Numbered from the stretch's first letter, positions 29,922 through 39,246 are shown. The stretch: DNA of 64,000 nucleotides from an uncultured Lachnospiraceae bacterium (GCA_900316855.1 ONEK01000001.1:124001-188000), one strand, 5' to 3'. Made by a program: numbers and translations. The notes: generated from the sequence alone by a model not told the origin.

Positions 29922-32900
29922 ATGGGTATCACATTCACACCCGCACAGGAAAAGGTATTACAGAGCCGCGGCCACAACGTGCTTGTCTCGGCTGCCGCAG
30001 GCAGCGGCAAGACAGCGGTCCTCGTGGAGCGCATCATCCGGATGATCACGGAGGGGGACCATCCGCTTGACATCGACCATCTGCTCGTTGTCACGTTTAC
30101 GCGCGCCGCCGCTGCCGAGATGCGGGAGAGGATCGGCAGGGCCATTTCCGCACGTCTTGTCCAGGATCCCGAAAACAGGCACCTGCAGGAGCAGGAGACG
30201 CTGCTGCATAACGCGAAGATCACTACTATCGACAGCTTCTGCACCTACCTTCTGCGGAACAATTTCGCGGATATCGGTCTCGATCCGGGCTTTCGCCAGA
30301 TGGATGAGACGGAGAGCAGCCTCCTCATGCATGACTGCATGGAAACCTATCTGGAGAGCTGCTATGAAAAAGGAGGGGACGAGTTTCAGGCGTGCCTTGA
30401 CACGTTCTGCCCCGGTGTGGACGACAAAGGACTCGAGGACCTGATCTTCCGGCTGTTCAACGTCTCGAATTCCCATCCCTTCCAGCGCGAGTGGCTCCTC
30501 GGGCGCAGGCAGGATTATGAAGCCAGGGATGAGGAAGAGCTGCTGCGCAAGCCCTGGATGCAGGCTCTGATCCGGGACACGCTCCGGACGTTCCGGGAGC
30601 TGTATGAGACCTATGACACCATGCTCCGGATCTGCGAGCTTCCCGGCGGTCCGTACCCCCTTTCGGAGTTTCTGCGCACGGAGCGGGACAGTCTGTTCGC
30701 ACCGTTCCTGTCATACGCGGGAGGATCAGACGAAACGGGCGGTGCTGCCGGCGAGCCGGAAGATGGCAGAGACCCTTTCACTCCGGGCGAGCCTTCGGAG
30801 GACCTCGAACGCTGCCGGCAGGTTCTGGGCTATCACTTCGACAGAATCCCTGCGATCCGGGCAGCGAAATACCCGGACATTGACCCTGAGCAGAAGAACC
30901 GGACCGCGGGTCTTCGGGACCGGGTGAAGGACGCCGTCGGGGAGCTGAAAAAACAGGGGCTGGACCTGCCTCTGCCGGAATCGGTCCGCAGAATGCAGCT
31001 TGCGGCGGGACCGCTCCGCACACTCATCGACCTCACACTCGGATTCATTGATGCCTTTGACGCGCTGAAAAAGGAGCGCAACTGTATCGATTTCGCCGAC
31101 CTTGAGCGCGACGCGCTGCAGATCCTTCTGGAGCGCAGGCCGGACGGAACCCTTGCTGAGCGAAGGGCAGCGGCGGAGTACCGGCAGTATTTCGATGAGA
31201 TCCTGATCGACGAATACCAGGACTCCAACGAGGTGCAGGAGCTGCTCCTTGGCACGATTGCCGGAGAGGCACAGGGTGTCCGCAAGCGGTTCATGGTGGG
31301 CGATGTCAAGCAGTCCATCTACCGGTTCCGGAATGCAAGACCCGAAATTTTCGTGGAAAAATATGATACCTACCGCGCGGACGATCCGGAGGAGGAACGG
31401 ATCGACCTTGACCAGAATTTCCGCTCCAGGAAGGAGGTTCTGGATGTTGTCAACGCGCTGTTCGGGCGCCTGATGCGAAAGGAAATCGGCGGCATTGATT
31501 ACGATGAAGCTGCGTCCCTCAAGCCGGGCGCCGTATTCCCGATGCCGGAGGAAGGGAGCAGCCCTTACACTCCGGAGCTCCTTGTGGTGGACGGAAGTAC
31601 ACAGGACCGCGAAGAGGCGGAAAAGTCTTCCGGGGAAAAGGACACGGATCAAAAGTCTTCCGGAAGGAAGGGATCCGGCGAACCGGAGCCTGACGATGGG
31701 GACGATGCCGCGAACCTGACAAACAGGAAAAAGCAGGCACTCGCCGTTGCGGACAGGATCCGCGGCCTTGTGGGAAAGCTTCCCGTCCGCGATGAGAAGA
31801 CGGGGACACTGCGCCCTGCAAAATACAGCGATATTGTGATCCTGGTCCGCTCGGCCGCCGCATGGAATGCGCCGATCCGTGAGATCTTCGACAGGCAGGG
31901 TATTCCTGTCTATGTCGAAGAGCGGACCGGATATTTCGCGGCGGAGGAAATCCGCCAGGTGCTGCAGTATCTGAGGGTCATGGACAACCCCCTGCAGGAT
32001 ATTCCTCTTTACGGGGCGCTCAGGGGATATTTCGGCGGCTTTTCGGAGAGCGAAATCGCCCTGATCCGCAGCACGGACAGACAATGCCTTCTGTATGACA
32101 ACCTGCAGGCATTCGCCGGAAGGGAGGAGTCAGCAGGCACACAGAGGCCCCTCGCGGAGCACTGCAGGAGCTTCCTCGGAACGCTTGCGGAGCGGAGGAA
32201 GAAGGCCAAACAGATGCCGGTGCACCGGATCGTCGACGCGCTGATCTTTGAAACCGGCTACAGCGATTATGTCAGCGCGCTTCCCGCCGGGGAACAGCGA
32301 AGGGCCAATCTGCACTCTCTTGAGGTCAAGGCCAAGGCGTTCGAGCAGACCGCTTACACGGGGCTGTTCCAGTTCCTGCGCTATATCGACAGCATGCATG
32401 ATTACGAGGTCGATTACGGGGAAGAGAACGTACTGGACGAAAAAGCCGATGTCGTGCGGGTCCTGACCATTCACAAGAGCAAGGGACTCGAATTCCCCGT
32501 CTGTATCGTGGCGGGGCTCGAGACAAGATTTGCCTTCCGCGGCAGGGATACCGGTGCCGCCCTGATCGCAGATCCGGACCTGGGGCTCGGCGTGGATACG
32601 TTTGATCCGGAGCTGCGCCTTAAGACCGGCAATATCCGCAAAAGCGCGGTGGCTAAGAAAATCCGCAGGGATGCGATGGGTGAGGAGCTGCGCGTTTTGT
32701 ATGTCGCCCTGACACGGGCACGGGAGAAGCTGATTCTCACCGGCTTCAGTCCGAACGCAGAGACAAAAATCCTGTCAGCGCAGGGCTATGTCTGCGCACC
32801 GGACACCTCCCGGGCGCAGGAGAAATGCTCTCTGCCCGCCTCTGCCATCGGGAATGCGGTGAATTATCTCGATCTCATCCTGAAGAGCAATGTGCTGACC

Positions 32901-33782
32901 CCGCAGGTGATCCGGATCCGTGACCTGCAGGTGGCAGAACAGGAGGATCTCGAGCGTCTGGGGAAACGCCTTGCGGCACTGCAGAAGCCGGCGGGGGGCT
33001 CTGCGGCGGCGGAGGCAGCAGAGCTGCTGAAGCGGTTCCGATACCGCTATCCGCACGAGAACCTTGCCGGACTGTATACGAAGACAACGGTTACGGAGCT
33101 GAAGCGTGCTTCCATGGAGGAACTGCCCGGGGAGACGGGAGAAGGCGCCGATACGCTGTATCCCGCAGCTCCTGCCCTTCCGGAGCCGAAGTTCCTTGCA
33201 CGGGATGCGGGAGGTGACGGACCGGTCCGTCTCTCCGGTGCGGAGCGCGGCACCGCGGTTCACCGCGGCTGTGAGCTGCTCGATTTCAGGAGCATGGCGG
33301 GTCCCGGCCGGGCAACGGCTAAGGAGATCGAAGCATTCGTGGAGCGGCAGATCACGGAAGGGAGGATTCCCGCGGAGTACCGCAGTGTGCTGACGCCCGG
33401 GATCTTCCTGCCGCTCCTTGGCTCAGGCCTTGCGGTCCGCATGGCGGCGGCACAGGAAAAGGGGTGGCTCCTCAGGGAGCAGCCCTTCGTACTGGGACTT
33501 CCTGCCAGCGATTTAAAGAGCAGCTTTCCGGAGAATGAAACGATCCTGGTGCAGGGTATTATTGACGCGTTCTTTTTGGAACAGGATCCGGAAACGGGAG
33601 CAAAACATCTTGTGATCGTGGATTACAAGACGGATGCCGTGAAGACACCCGGGGAGCTTCTGGAGCGCTACCGCACACAGCTGGAGTATTACGCGCGGGC
33701 GCTGGAGGGGATGCTGCACCTGCCTGTTGCGGAGAAGATTCTGTATTCGTTCCGCCTGAGGCAGGCGGTGGAAGTTGACTGA
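29922..33782 (+). CDS. addA: ATP-dependent helicase/nuclease subunit A
   Basis: UvrD-type helicase and nuclease of 1286 aa. Walker A SAAAGSGKT (23-31), helicase motif II DEILIDEYQDSNEVQ, motif III MVGDVKQSIYRFRNA, motif V VVRVLTIHKSKGLEFP, motif VI LYVALTRAREKL, and the C-terminal RecB-like nuclease motif IVDYKTD (about 1232-1238). An internal Ser/Glu/Asp/Gly-rich stretch (about 562-600) contains a short duplicated DNA segment (AAAAGTCTTCCGG), so it is probably a variable linker. It is coupled to addB and followed after 14 nt by a CYTH gene. Confidence 0.95.
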   Translation: MGITFTPAQEKVLQSRGHNVLVSAAAGSGKTAVLVERIIRMITEGDHPLDIDHLLVVTFTRAAAAEMRERIGRAISARLVQDPENRHLQEQETLLHNAKITTIDSFCTYLLRNNFADIGLDPGFRQMDETESSLLMHDCMETYLESCYEKGGDEFQACLDTFCPGVDDKGLEDLIFRLFNVSNSHPFQREWLLGRRQDYEARDEEELLRKPWMQALIRDTLRTFRELYETYDTMLRICELPGGPYPLSEFLRTERDSLFAPFLSYAGGSDETGGAAGEPEDGRDPFTPGEPSEDLERCRQVLGYHFDRIPAIRAAKYPDIDPEQKNRTAGLRDRVKDAVGELKKQGLDLPLPESVRRMQLAAGPLRTLIDLTLGFIDAFDALKKERNCIDFADLERDALQILLERRPDGTLAERRAAAEYRQYFDEILIDEYQDSNEVQELLLGTIAGEAQGVRKRFMVGDVKQSIYRFRNARPEIFVEKYDTYRADDPEEERIDLDQNFRSRKEVLDVVNALFGRLMRKEIGGIDYDEAASLKPGAVFPMPEEGSSPYTPELLVVDGSTQDREEAEKSSGEKDTDQKSSGRKGSGEPEPDDGDDAANLTNRKKQALAVADRIRGLVGKLPVRDEKTGTLRPAKYSDIVILVRSAAAWNAPIREIFDRQGIPVYVEERTGYFAAEEIRQVLQYLRVMDNPLQDIPLYGALRGYFGGFSESEIALIRSTDRQCLLYDNLQAFAGREESAGTQRPLAEHCRSFLGTLAERRKKAKQMPVHRIVDALIFETGYSDYVSALPAGEQRRANLHSLEVKAKAFEQTAYTGLFQFLRYIDSMHDYEVDYGEENVLDEKADVVRVLTIHKSKGLEFPVCIVAGLETRFAFRGRDTGAALIADPDLGLGVDTFDPELRLKTGNIRKSAVAKKIRRDAMGEELRVLYVALTRAREKLILTGFSPNAETKILSAQGYVCAPDTSRAQEKCSLPASAIGNAVNYLDLILKSNVLTPQVIRIRDLQVAEQEDLERLGKRLAALQKPAGGSAAAEAAELLKRFRYRYPHENLAGLYTKTTVTELKRASMEELPGETGEGADTLYPAAPALPEPKFLARDAGGDGPVRLSGAERGTAVHRGCELLDFRSMAGPGRATAKEIEAFVERQITEGRIPAEYRSVLTPGIFLPLLGSGLAVRMAAAQEKGWLLREQPFVLGLPASDLKSSFPENETILVQGIIDAFFLEQDPETGAKHLVIVDYKTDAVKTPGELLERYRTQLEYYARALEGMLHLPVAEKILYSFRLRQAVEVD

Positions 33783-33796
33783 GGAGGACGTTTGAG

Positions 33797-34324
33797 ATGG
33801 AGATTGAGCGCAAATGGATGGTGGAGGGGTGGCCCGGTGTCAGCCTCCCCCTTGTGAAGGAGGAGGAGATGCGGCAGGGCTATGTGTCCGTCCGCCCGAC
33901 CGTTCGGATCCGGGAGGAGAATGTCATCCGCAGCAATGCCCCGGACATTCCCGTCGGGGACCATTACGTCCTGTGCTTTAAATCGCAGGGGACCCTGGCA
34001 CGCAGGGAAATTGAAATGGAGCTTTGCGGGGAGCAGTTTGCACAGCTCGAGGATCTCATCGGCCTGCCGCTCATCCCGAAGCTGCGCAGGACGTATGCGC
34101 TGCCGGACGGGCTGTACCTGGAGGTGAATCACGTCGATGAGGGACTGCCGACGGAATTCTGGTACGCGGAGGTGGAATATCCGGCCGTGGAGGCTGCCAT
34201 AGCCTGGGACCCGGCGTCCGCGGGCCTTGCGGACTATCTGACCCGGGAAGTTACGTCGGAGCCGGGGCAGTCCATGGGGGCTTACTGGGAGCAGACAAGG
34301 CTGCAGAACGGGAGCCGCGGATGA
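33797..34324 (+). CDS. CYTH-domain protein (triphosphate tunnel family)
   Basis: A 175-aa protein that begins MEIERKWMV, the EIERKF-type signature of the family, with further tunnel residues VRIREE, CFKSQGTLARREIEMEL and KLRRTYAL. Family members hydrolyse inorganic triphosphate or bind nucleotides; the substrate here is unknown. GGAGG precedes the ATG, and the gene closes the addB-addA cluster. Confidence 0.85.
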   Translation: MEIERKWMVEGWPGVSLPLVKEEEMRQGYVSVRPTVRIREENVIRSNAPDIPVGDHYVLCFKSQGTLARREIEMELCGEQFAQLEDLIGLPLIPKLRRTYALPDGLYLEVNHVDEGLPTEFWYAEVEYPAVEAAIAWDPASAGLADYLTREVTSEPGQSMGAYWEQTRLQNGSRG

Positions 34325-34333
34325 GCACGGATG

Positions 34334-34355
34334 GTATGTTTGTATACAAACATAC
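34334..34355. promoter_or_regulatory. 22-bp perfect palindrome abutting the amino-acid ABC promoter
   Basis: Arm GTATGTTTGTA (34334-34344) is followed directly by its exact reverse complement (34345-34355). The core TTGTATACAA resembles operators of FadR-subfamily GntR regulators. It ends at the base before the -35 hexamer. Confidence 0.75.
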
Positions 34356-34384
34356 TTGCAATTACAGATGCATGCGTTTATACT
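34356..34384 (+). promoter_or_regulatory. Predicted sigma-A promoter of the amino-acid ABC transporter
   Basis: TTGCAA (34356-34361) and TATACT (34379-34384) are separated by 17 nt. The expected leader to the ATG at 34488 is about 95 nt. Confidence 0.75.
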
Positions 34385-34487
34385 TTAGAGCGTTAAAGTG
34401 AAGCCCCGATGAGCAGGCCGTTCCGGGGGATTCCATATGGGATGGGATCCTGACCGGCTGCTGCCCGGGGATCACGAGGAGGAGAAC

Positions 34488-35375
34488 ATGAAAAAATATC
34501 TGGCACTGTTACTCTCAGGGGTAGTGGCAGCATCCCTTGCCGCCTGCGGAAGCTCCAATGCTTCCGATACGGCTGCAACAGCCGCTGCTGCAGCAACCAC
34601 CGCAGCAGAAGCCGCGACAGAGGCACCCGCTGCGGACGCTGCAGCACAGAGTGCTTCCGGTTCCGCCATCGACCTGAGTCAGGACAAATACGCCGGAGAC
34701 GGTGTACTCACAGTCGGAACGAACGCAACTTTCCCGCCCTTTGAGGAAGTCGGGGACGACGGCAAGCCCGCGGGCTTCGATATCGACCTCATGAATGCCA
34801 TCGGTGAGAAGCTGGGCGTGGAAGTCGAGTGGCAGGATCTTGAATTTGATTCCCTTGTCGCTTCCATCGGAACGAAGATCGACGCTGCTGCTTCCGGCAT
34901 GACGATCACGGAGGAGAGAAAGAAGGCAGTCAACTTCAGTGATCCTTATTATGACGCTACCCAGTGCGTTCTGCTGCCCACAGATTCCACTGCAGCAGCG
35001 ATCGATGACCTCAAGGAGCTGAAGATCGGAGTTCAGAGCGGCACGACCGGCGAGACGATTTCCCGTGAGTCCATCAGCGATGCCAATACCGTTGCTTACA
35101 ACGGCTTCAACCAGGCGGTCAATGATCTTGTAAACGGCAAGGTTGGAGCGGTTGTCATCGATACCGCTCCTGCCGCAGCCTTTCAGGCGCAGTATCCGGA
35201 CCAGCTCAAGGTAGTGGACGGGTCTGTTTTCGGCTTCGACGTCGAGCAGTACGGCATTGCACTTCCGAAGGACGATCAGGCTCTGACCGATGCCGTGAAT
35301 CAGGCCCTGCAGGAGCTGAAGGACGACGGAACCTATGACAAGCTGATCGCGCAGGATATTAATGCCGCTCAGTAA
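34488..35375 (+). CDS. Amino-acid ABC transporter, substrate-binding lipoprotein
   Basis: Family 3 solute-binding protein of 295 aa. Signal peptide and lipobox LAAC with the lipidated C20, an Ala/Thr-rich linker (about 25-60), then the binding domain (LTVGTNATFPPFEEVGDDGKPAGFDIDLM, split by family motifs GFDIDLM and SGMTITEERKKAVNFSDPYY). These motifs are those of polar amino-acid binders; the exact ligand cannot be read. The ATG at 34488 follows GAGGAGGAG. A terminator after it separates it from its permease, so the binding protein may be made in excess. Confidence 0.92.
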   Translation: MKKYLALLLSGVVAASLAACGSSNASDTAATAAAAATTAAEAATEAPAADAAAQSASGSAIDLSQDKYAGDGVLTVGTNATFPPFEEVGDDGKPAGFDIDLMNAIGEKLGVEVEWQDLEFDSLVASIGTKIDAAASGMTITEERKKAVNFSDPYYDATQCVLLPTDSTAAAIDDLKELKIGVQSGTTGETISRESISDANTVAYNGFNQAVNDLVNGKVGAVVIDTAPAAAFQAQYPDQLKVVDGSVFGFDVEQYGIALPKDDQALTDAVNQALQELKDDGTYDKLIAQDINAAQ

Positions 35376-35411
35376 ACCTTTGTCCGGCAGGTTCACAGTA
35401 TGCTGGTTTCC

Positions 35412-35448
35412 AAGGGATGGACTGATTCAGGTCCATCCCTTTTCCTTT
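35412..35448 (+). terminator. Terminator after the substrate-binding protein gene
   Basis: An 11-bp perfect stem (AAGGGATGGAC, 35412-35422, with 35431-35441) has an 8-nt loop, followed by TTCCTTT. Confidence 0.8.
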
Positions 35449-35515
35449 ACCGGAACCTGCGGCGGACACAGAAATTCATATGTCATTTCGAACCGATAAT
35501 CACTCTGGCAGCTTA

Positions 35516-35564
35516 ATCATGCTATGATCTGGGTGTTAAAGGTTCCAATTGATATAACATGACA
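35516..35564 (+). repeat. Left copy of a 49-bp direct repeat flanking element C
   Basis: It matches 35723-35771 at 43 of 49 positions by eye. Both copies begin TCATGCTATGAT, containing an extended -10 (TGCTATGAT), and end with ATGACAT. The 35376-35797 gap holds no credible gene; it consists of a terminator, these repeats and the hairpins between them. Confidence 0.8.
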
Positions 35565-35566
35565 TA

Positions 35567-35710
35567 CGAATTGCTTCGCAGCTTGGCTGCTTCCGCAATT
35601 CTGCAAACATCCGAAATCCGCGCACCGCTTCGCTTTGCGCTACTTTCGGATGTTTGGCGGGTCCCAAGTCCAAATCGCTATTCGAGCAAGCTCGAAAACG
35701 ATTTGGGACT
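35567..35710 (-). repeat. Intergenic multi-hairpin element C, homologous in structure to B
   Basis: H1 (35567-35600): arms ATTGC/GCAAT and GCAGC/GCTGC. H2 (35603-35655): 13-bp arms beginning CAAACATCCGAAA. H3 (35660-35710): CAAATCG/CGATTTG below TTCGAG/CTCGAA closing CAAG, i.e. G(CUUG)C on the minus strand. Order, stem lengths and internal loops match element B while many base pairs are replaced by other pairs. The bridging sequence TGTTTGGCGGG is shared. GTCCCAA next to AAGTCC allows two alternative pairings for H3. Confidence 0.8.
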
Positions 35711-35722
35711 TTTGACCCTTAT

Positions 35723-35771
35723 GTCATGCTATGATTTGGGTGTCAAAGGTTCCTGTTGAGATAAAATGACA
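35723..35771 (+). repeat. Right copy of the 49-bp direct repeat flanking element C
   Basis: The offset to the left copy is 207 bp. It contains TGCTATGAT, a possible extended -10 element, and ends 26 nt before the permease start, so it could supply that gene with a promoter. Confidence 0.8.
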
Positions 35772-35797
35772 TGCAGGCGCAGGCACAGGAGGATACT

Positions 35798-36499
35798 ATG
35801 GGAGAATGGTGGGCAGGTGTCCGGGGACAGTTCTATGACTCGTTTGTAGACGGCAGCCTCTGGATTCAGTATTTCAAGGGGCTGGGAGTCACAGTCGAGG
35901 TTTCGATCTTCGCAGCCCTGATCGGACTGGTGCTGGGCACTGTCATCGCACTGATGAACATGTCCCGCAGAAGGGACGGGAAGCGCAACGCGGCGTCCGT
36001 GATCGCAATGGTCTATATTGACGTCATCCGCGGCACGCCCTCCGTCATCCAGCTGCTGATCATGTGGTTCATCATCCTGAAGAGCTGCACGAACGGCGTT
36101 CTGGTATCCGTCCTCGCCTTCGGCATCAACTCCGGCGCCTATGTCGCCGAGATCATCCGGGGCGGCATACAGGCTGTCGATAACGGTCAGATGGAGGCGG
36201 GCCGCTCCCTGGGCCTGTCCAAGGTCCAGACCATGATCTACGTCGTACTGCCGCAGGCATTCAAAAACGCGTTTCCGTCCCTCCTCAATGAGTTCATCAC
36301 CCTGCTGAAGGAGACGGCAATTCTGGGTTATGTCGGGATGGCGGACCTGACCCGTGTCGCCAACCAGGTCTCCGCAAGGACGTACGAGCCGTTCATGCCG
36401 CTGCTGGGGGCTGCCGCGATCTACTTCGTCGTCATCAAGGTTCTGTCGATCCTGTTCGGCAGGCTGGAGCGCAGGATGAGAGAGGGAGACCAGCACTGA
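35798..36499 (+). CDS. Amino-acid ABC transporter permease
   Basis: A 233-aa His/Glu/Gln-type permease with about four to five helices, the N-terminal [20 protein letters not shown] and the docking loop [31 protein letters not shown] lies before the ATG at 35798, which is preferred to an ATG at 35771 inside the repeat. The ATPase gene follows after 19 nt. Confidence 0.93.
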   Translation: MGEWWAGVRGQFYDSFVDGSLWIQYFKGLGVTVEVSIFAALIGLVLGTVIALMNMSRRRDGKRNAASVIAMVYIDVIRGTPSVIQLLIMWFIILKSCTNGVLVSVLAFGINSGAYVAEIIRGGIQAVDNGQMEAGRSLGLSKVQTMIYVVLPQAFKNAFPSLLNEFITLLKETAILGYVGMADLTRVANQVSARTYEPFMPLLGAAAIYFVVIKVLSILFGRLERRMREGDQH

Positions 36500-36518
36500 G
36501 GCCGGAGGGAAGAATATT

Positions 36519-37262
36519 ATGTCTGAATCTGTAAAAGCTTTGATCCGTGTAAAAGACCTGAAAAAAGACTTCGGTGAGAACCATGTGCTGCGGGGCATCA
36601 ATTACGAAATTGACAAGGGCCAGAAAATTGTCCTGGTCGGTCCTTCGGGCTGCGGAAAGTCCACGTTTCTCCGGTGTCTGAATCTGCTGGAGGAACCGAC
36701 GTCCGGGGAGGTCTGGCTCGACGAGACCATGGTGAATGACCCGAAGACGGATATCAATAAAATCCGTCAGCGGATGGGAATGGTGTTTCAGCATTTCAAC
36801 CTGTTCCAGAACCTCACGATCATGGACAACATCACCCTTGCACCGGTCAAACTGGGCCTGATGAAGCCGGAGGAAGCGAAGGAGAAGGCACTCTCCCTGC
36901 TGAAGCGGGTGAACCTGTCCGATAAGGCAGACTCGTATCCGCACCAGCTTTCCGGCGGCCAGCAGCAGCGGATTGCGATTGTCCGCTCGCTGGAGATGAA
37001 TCCGGAGGTCATGCTGTTCGATGAGCCGACATCTGCGCTGGATCCCGAAATGGTCGGAGAAGTGCTGCAGGTCATGAAGGAGCTCGCGGAGGAAGGCATG
37101 ACCATGGTCGTGGTCACCCATGAGATGGCCTTTGCAAAGGAAGTGGCGTCGAAGGTGATTTTCATTGACCAGGGGCTCATTCAGGAGGAAAATACTCCTG
37201 ATGAGTTTTTTGCCCATCCGAAAAATGAGAGGCTGAAGGATTTCCTGTCGAAGGTGCTGTGA
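36519..37262 (+). CDS. glnQ: Amino-acid ABC transporter ATP-binding protein (GlnQ-like)
   Basis: A 247-aa ATPase with Walker [10 protein letters not shown] (41-49), Q-loop MVFQHFNLF, signature LSGGQQQR, Walker [15 protein letters not shown] and H-loop VVVTHEM. The sequence is typical of polar amino-acid importers. It completes the transporter encoded by the two preceding genes. The symbol denotes similarity, not a proven glutamine substrate. Confidence 0.93.
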   Translation: MSESVKALIRVKDLKKDFGENHVLRGINYEIDKGQKIVLVGPSGCGKSTFLRCLNLLEEPTSGEVWLDETMVNDPKTDINKIRQRMGMVFQHFNLFQNLTIMDNITLAPVKLGLMKPEEAKEKALSLLKRVNLSDKADSYPHQLSGGQQQRIAIVRSLEMNPEVMLFDEPTSALDPEMVGEVLQVMKELAEEGMTMVVVTHEMAFAKEVASKVIFIDQGLIQEENTPDEFFAHPKNERLKDFLSKVL

Positions 37263-37301
37263 TTTCTCGGGGCGGACACCGGCAGGAACAGGTTTGTTTC
37301 A

Positions 37302-38579
37302 ATGGCATTTCACAATAATTCCCATAAGTGGTATGAGCTGGACAACGCAGCGATCATCATCCCCGGATCCGTCCGGGGGTCTGATACGCGCGTTTTCCGT
37401 ATCACCTGCGAGCTGAAGGAGGACGTGGATCCGGATATCCTGCAGAAGGCACTGGACCAGGTCCTTCCTGAATTCTCCTATCTGAACTGTGCCCTCAGAA
37501 AGGGGCTGTTCTGGTACTATCTTGACAGCATTCCGGAATCCGCAAAGGTCGGGAAGGATCATCTGCCGGCACTGTCTCCCCTGTATTTTCCCGGAAGGTA
37601 TTCCCTGCTGTACCGTGTCACCTATTACGGCAGGAGGATCAACCTTGAAATGTTCCATGTGCTGGCGGACGGCACCGGTGCGTTCGTGTTCTTCCGCAGT
37701 CTTGTCACGGAGTATCTCTCTCTGCGCCATGGCATCACGGTGACGAGGGACGTGACGGAGACCTCCTCGGGCGAAGAGAAGAGCTCGGACGCCTTCTCCC
37801 AGTACTACAGGAGGGAGAAGAAATCGAGCCAGCTCCGCCAGATGACGTCCACCCGCGCCTATCAGGTGAAGGGGGAGCATGATCCCAATCAGCAGAACCA
37901 TCTCATCGAGGGCATTGTTTCCGCGGGTCAGTTTGTCGACCTCGCACATCAGTACCACACGACGGTCGGTGTCCTGATCACGGCGCTCGTCATTGACGCC
38001 ATTGTGAAGGACATGTCGGTCCATGACCGGGCGAAGAAACCGGTCGTTATCAGTGTTCCTGTCAATCTGAGGCGCTTCTTCCCTTCGGAAACCATCCGGA
38101 ATTTCTTCGGTGTCATCAATGTGCGCTATGATGCCTCCGGCTACGACGGGAAGCTGGAGCCGGTCATCGCGGTTGTGAAGCAGTCGTTTGCGGAGCAGCT
38201 CGTGCCGGAGAAGATCTCCCAGACCATGAATTCCTACTCCGCGCTCGCCGGCAATTTTGCGGTGAAGCTGATTCCGAACCTTCTGAAGGAGCCGGGGCTG
38301 AAGTTTTTCACCTCGCTGACGAAGTCCGGCGTGACCGGCAGCGTCAGCAACCTGGAGCGGATCCGGATGCCGGAGGAGATTGCGGGCTATATTGATCACT
38401 TCGCAGCGTTCATGTCTGCCATCCGTTTCCAGATCACGATCGCATCGTACGGGGACAAGCTGGTCTTCGGCTCCGCCGGGAGCGACCTCGACCACAGGAT
38501 GATGCTGCAGTTCTACCGGACGCTGACGAAGCTCGGCCTGTCCGTCACGATCGCAACGAACGACTATAACGAGGAGTAA
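37302..38579 (+). CDS. Alcohol acetyltransferase-like / condensation-fold acyltransferase
   Basis: A 425-aa protein of the CoA-dependent acyltransferase superfamily. The catalytic HxxxD is seen as MFHVLADGTG (H119 to D123). The region DRAKKPVVISVPVNLRRFFPSETIRNFFG matches the structural part that holds the second substrate. Annotated relatives are called alcohol acetyltransferases; the true acceptor is unknown. The zinc-ribbon membrane protein gene follows after 4 nt, so they probably act together. Confidence 0.75.
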   Translation: MAFHNNSHKWYELDNAAIIIPGSVRGSDTRVFRITCELKEDVDPDILQKALDQVLPEFSYLNCALRKGLFWYYLDSIPESAKVGKDHLPALSPLYFPGRYSLLYRVTYYGRRINLEMFHVLADGTGAFVFFRSLVTEYLSLRHGITVTRDVTETSSGEEKSSDAFSQYYRREKKSSQLRQMTSTRAYQVKGEHDPNQQNHLIEGIVSAGQFVDLAHQYHTTVGVLITALVIDAIVKDMSVHDRAKKPVVISVPVNLRRFFPSETIRNFFGVINVRYDASGYDGKLEPVIAVVKQSFAEQLVPEKISQTMNSYSALAGNFAVKLIPNLLKEPGLKFFTSLTKSGVTGSVSNLERIRMPEEIAGYIDHFAAFMSAIRFQITIASYGDKLVFGSAGSDLDHRMMLQFYRTLTKLGLSVTIATNDYNEE

Positions 38580-38583
38580 ACTG

Positions 38584-39246
38584 ATGCAGTACTGTCCCAA
38601 ATGCAAAATTCAGGTGCGCGGCCGCAAGGAGTGCTGTCCGCTGTGCCAGGGGCCGCTCTCGGGTGAGCCGGAGGAAGGGGAGAGTGCCTTTCCCGTCATT
38701 GCACCGCCCAGGGTCAGCCGGGTGACGTTTTTCCGTCTGTGCACGTTTATCCTGCTGGCATTTGAGGCCGGTATGCTCATTACCGCCTATATGGTAAGGG
38801 ACGCGGCCTGGCCGGGCGTTGCGGGCATTGCGGCGCTTCTTGCGTGGGCTGACCTGTGGATTACGCTTTATTTCCGCAATAACGTCATGAAGCTCATCAA
38901 CGTACAGTTTTATATCTTCATGATTGTTCTGCTGTTCTTCTGCAATACACCGGGCAGGACAGTCGTGATCCTCTCGTTCATGCTGCCGGTCCTGTTTGTG
39001 CTGCTCGCAGTCATCACCCTGATCAGCGGGCATGCCGCCCATCTTGCCTTTGAGGTCTACGCGATCTATCTGCTGCTGGACATTGTACTGTCGTTCCTGC
39101 AGGTCATTCCGATCCTGAAGCACACCAATCCGCTGCCGCTTCCCGCGCTCATCAGCATGAGCTGCATGTTCCTCCTGGGTGCGGCCGCGGTGCTGTTCCG
39201 TCCGAGGGAGCTGAAGCGCGCCTCCGGCAAGTGGCTGCATCTGTGA
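38584..39246 (+). CDS. Zinc-ribbon integral membrane protein, DUF6320 type
   Basis: A 220-aa protein. The N-terminus is a zinc ribbon (CPKCKIQVRGRKECCPLCQG, residues 4-23), then about six membrane helices fill residues 50-205. DUF6320 is a recalled name for proteins of this layout found next to alcohol acetyltransferases in Lachnospiraceae. Function unknown; position suggests it anchors or serves the acyltransferase. Confidence 0.75.
   Translation: MQYCPKCKIQVRGRKECCPLCQGPLSGEPEEGESAFPVIAPPRVSRVTFFRLCTFILLAFEAGMLITAYMVRDAAWPGVAGIAALLAWADLWITLYFRNNVMKLINVQFYIFMIVLLFFCNTPGRTVVILSFMLPVLFVLLAVITLISGHAAHLAFEVYAIYLLLDIVLSFLQVIPILKHTNPLPLPALISMSCMFLLGAAAVLFRPRELKRASGKWLHL

Noticed and set aside
35559-35759. 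Open reading frame of 66 codons
   Set aside because: It runs through the hairpins of element C and has no Shine-Dalgarno or recognisable protein features.
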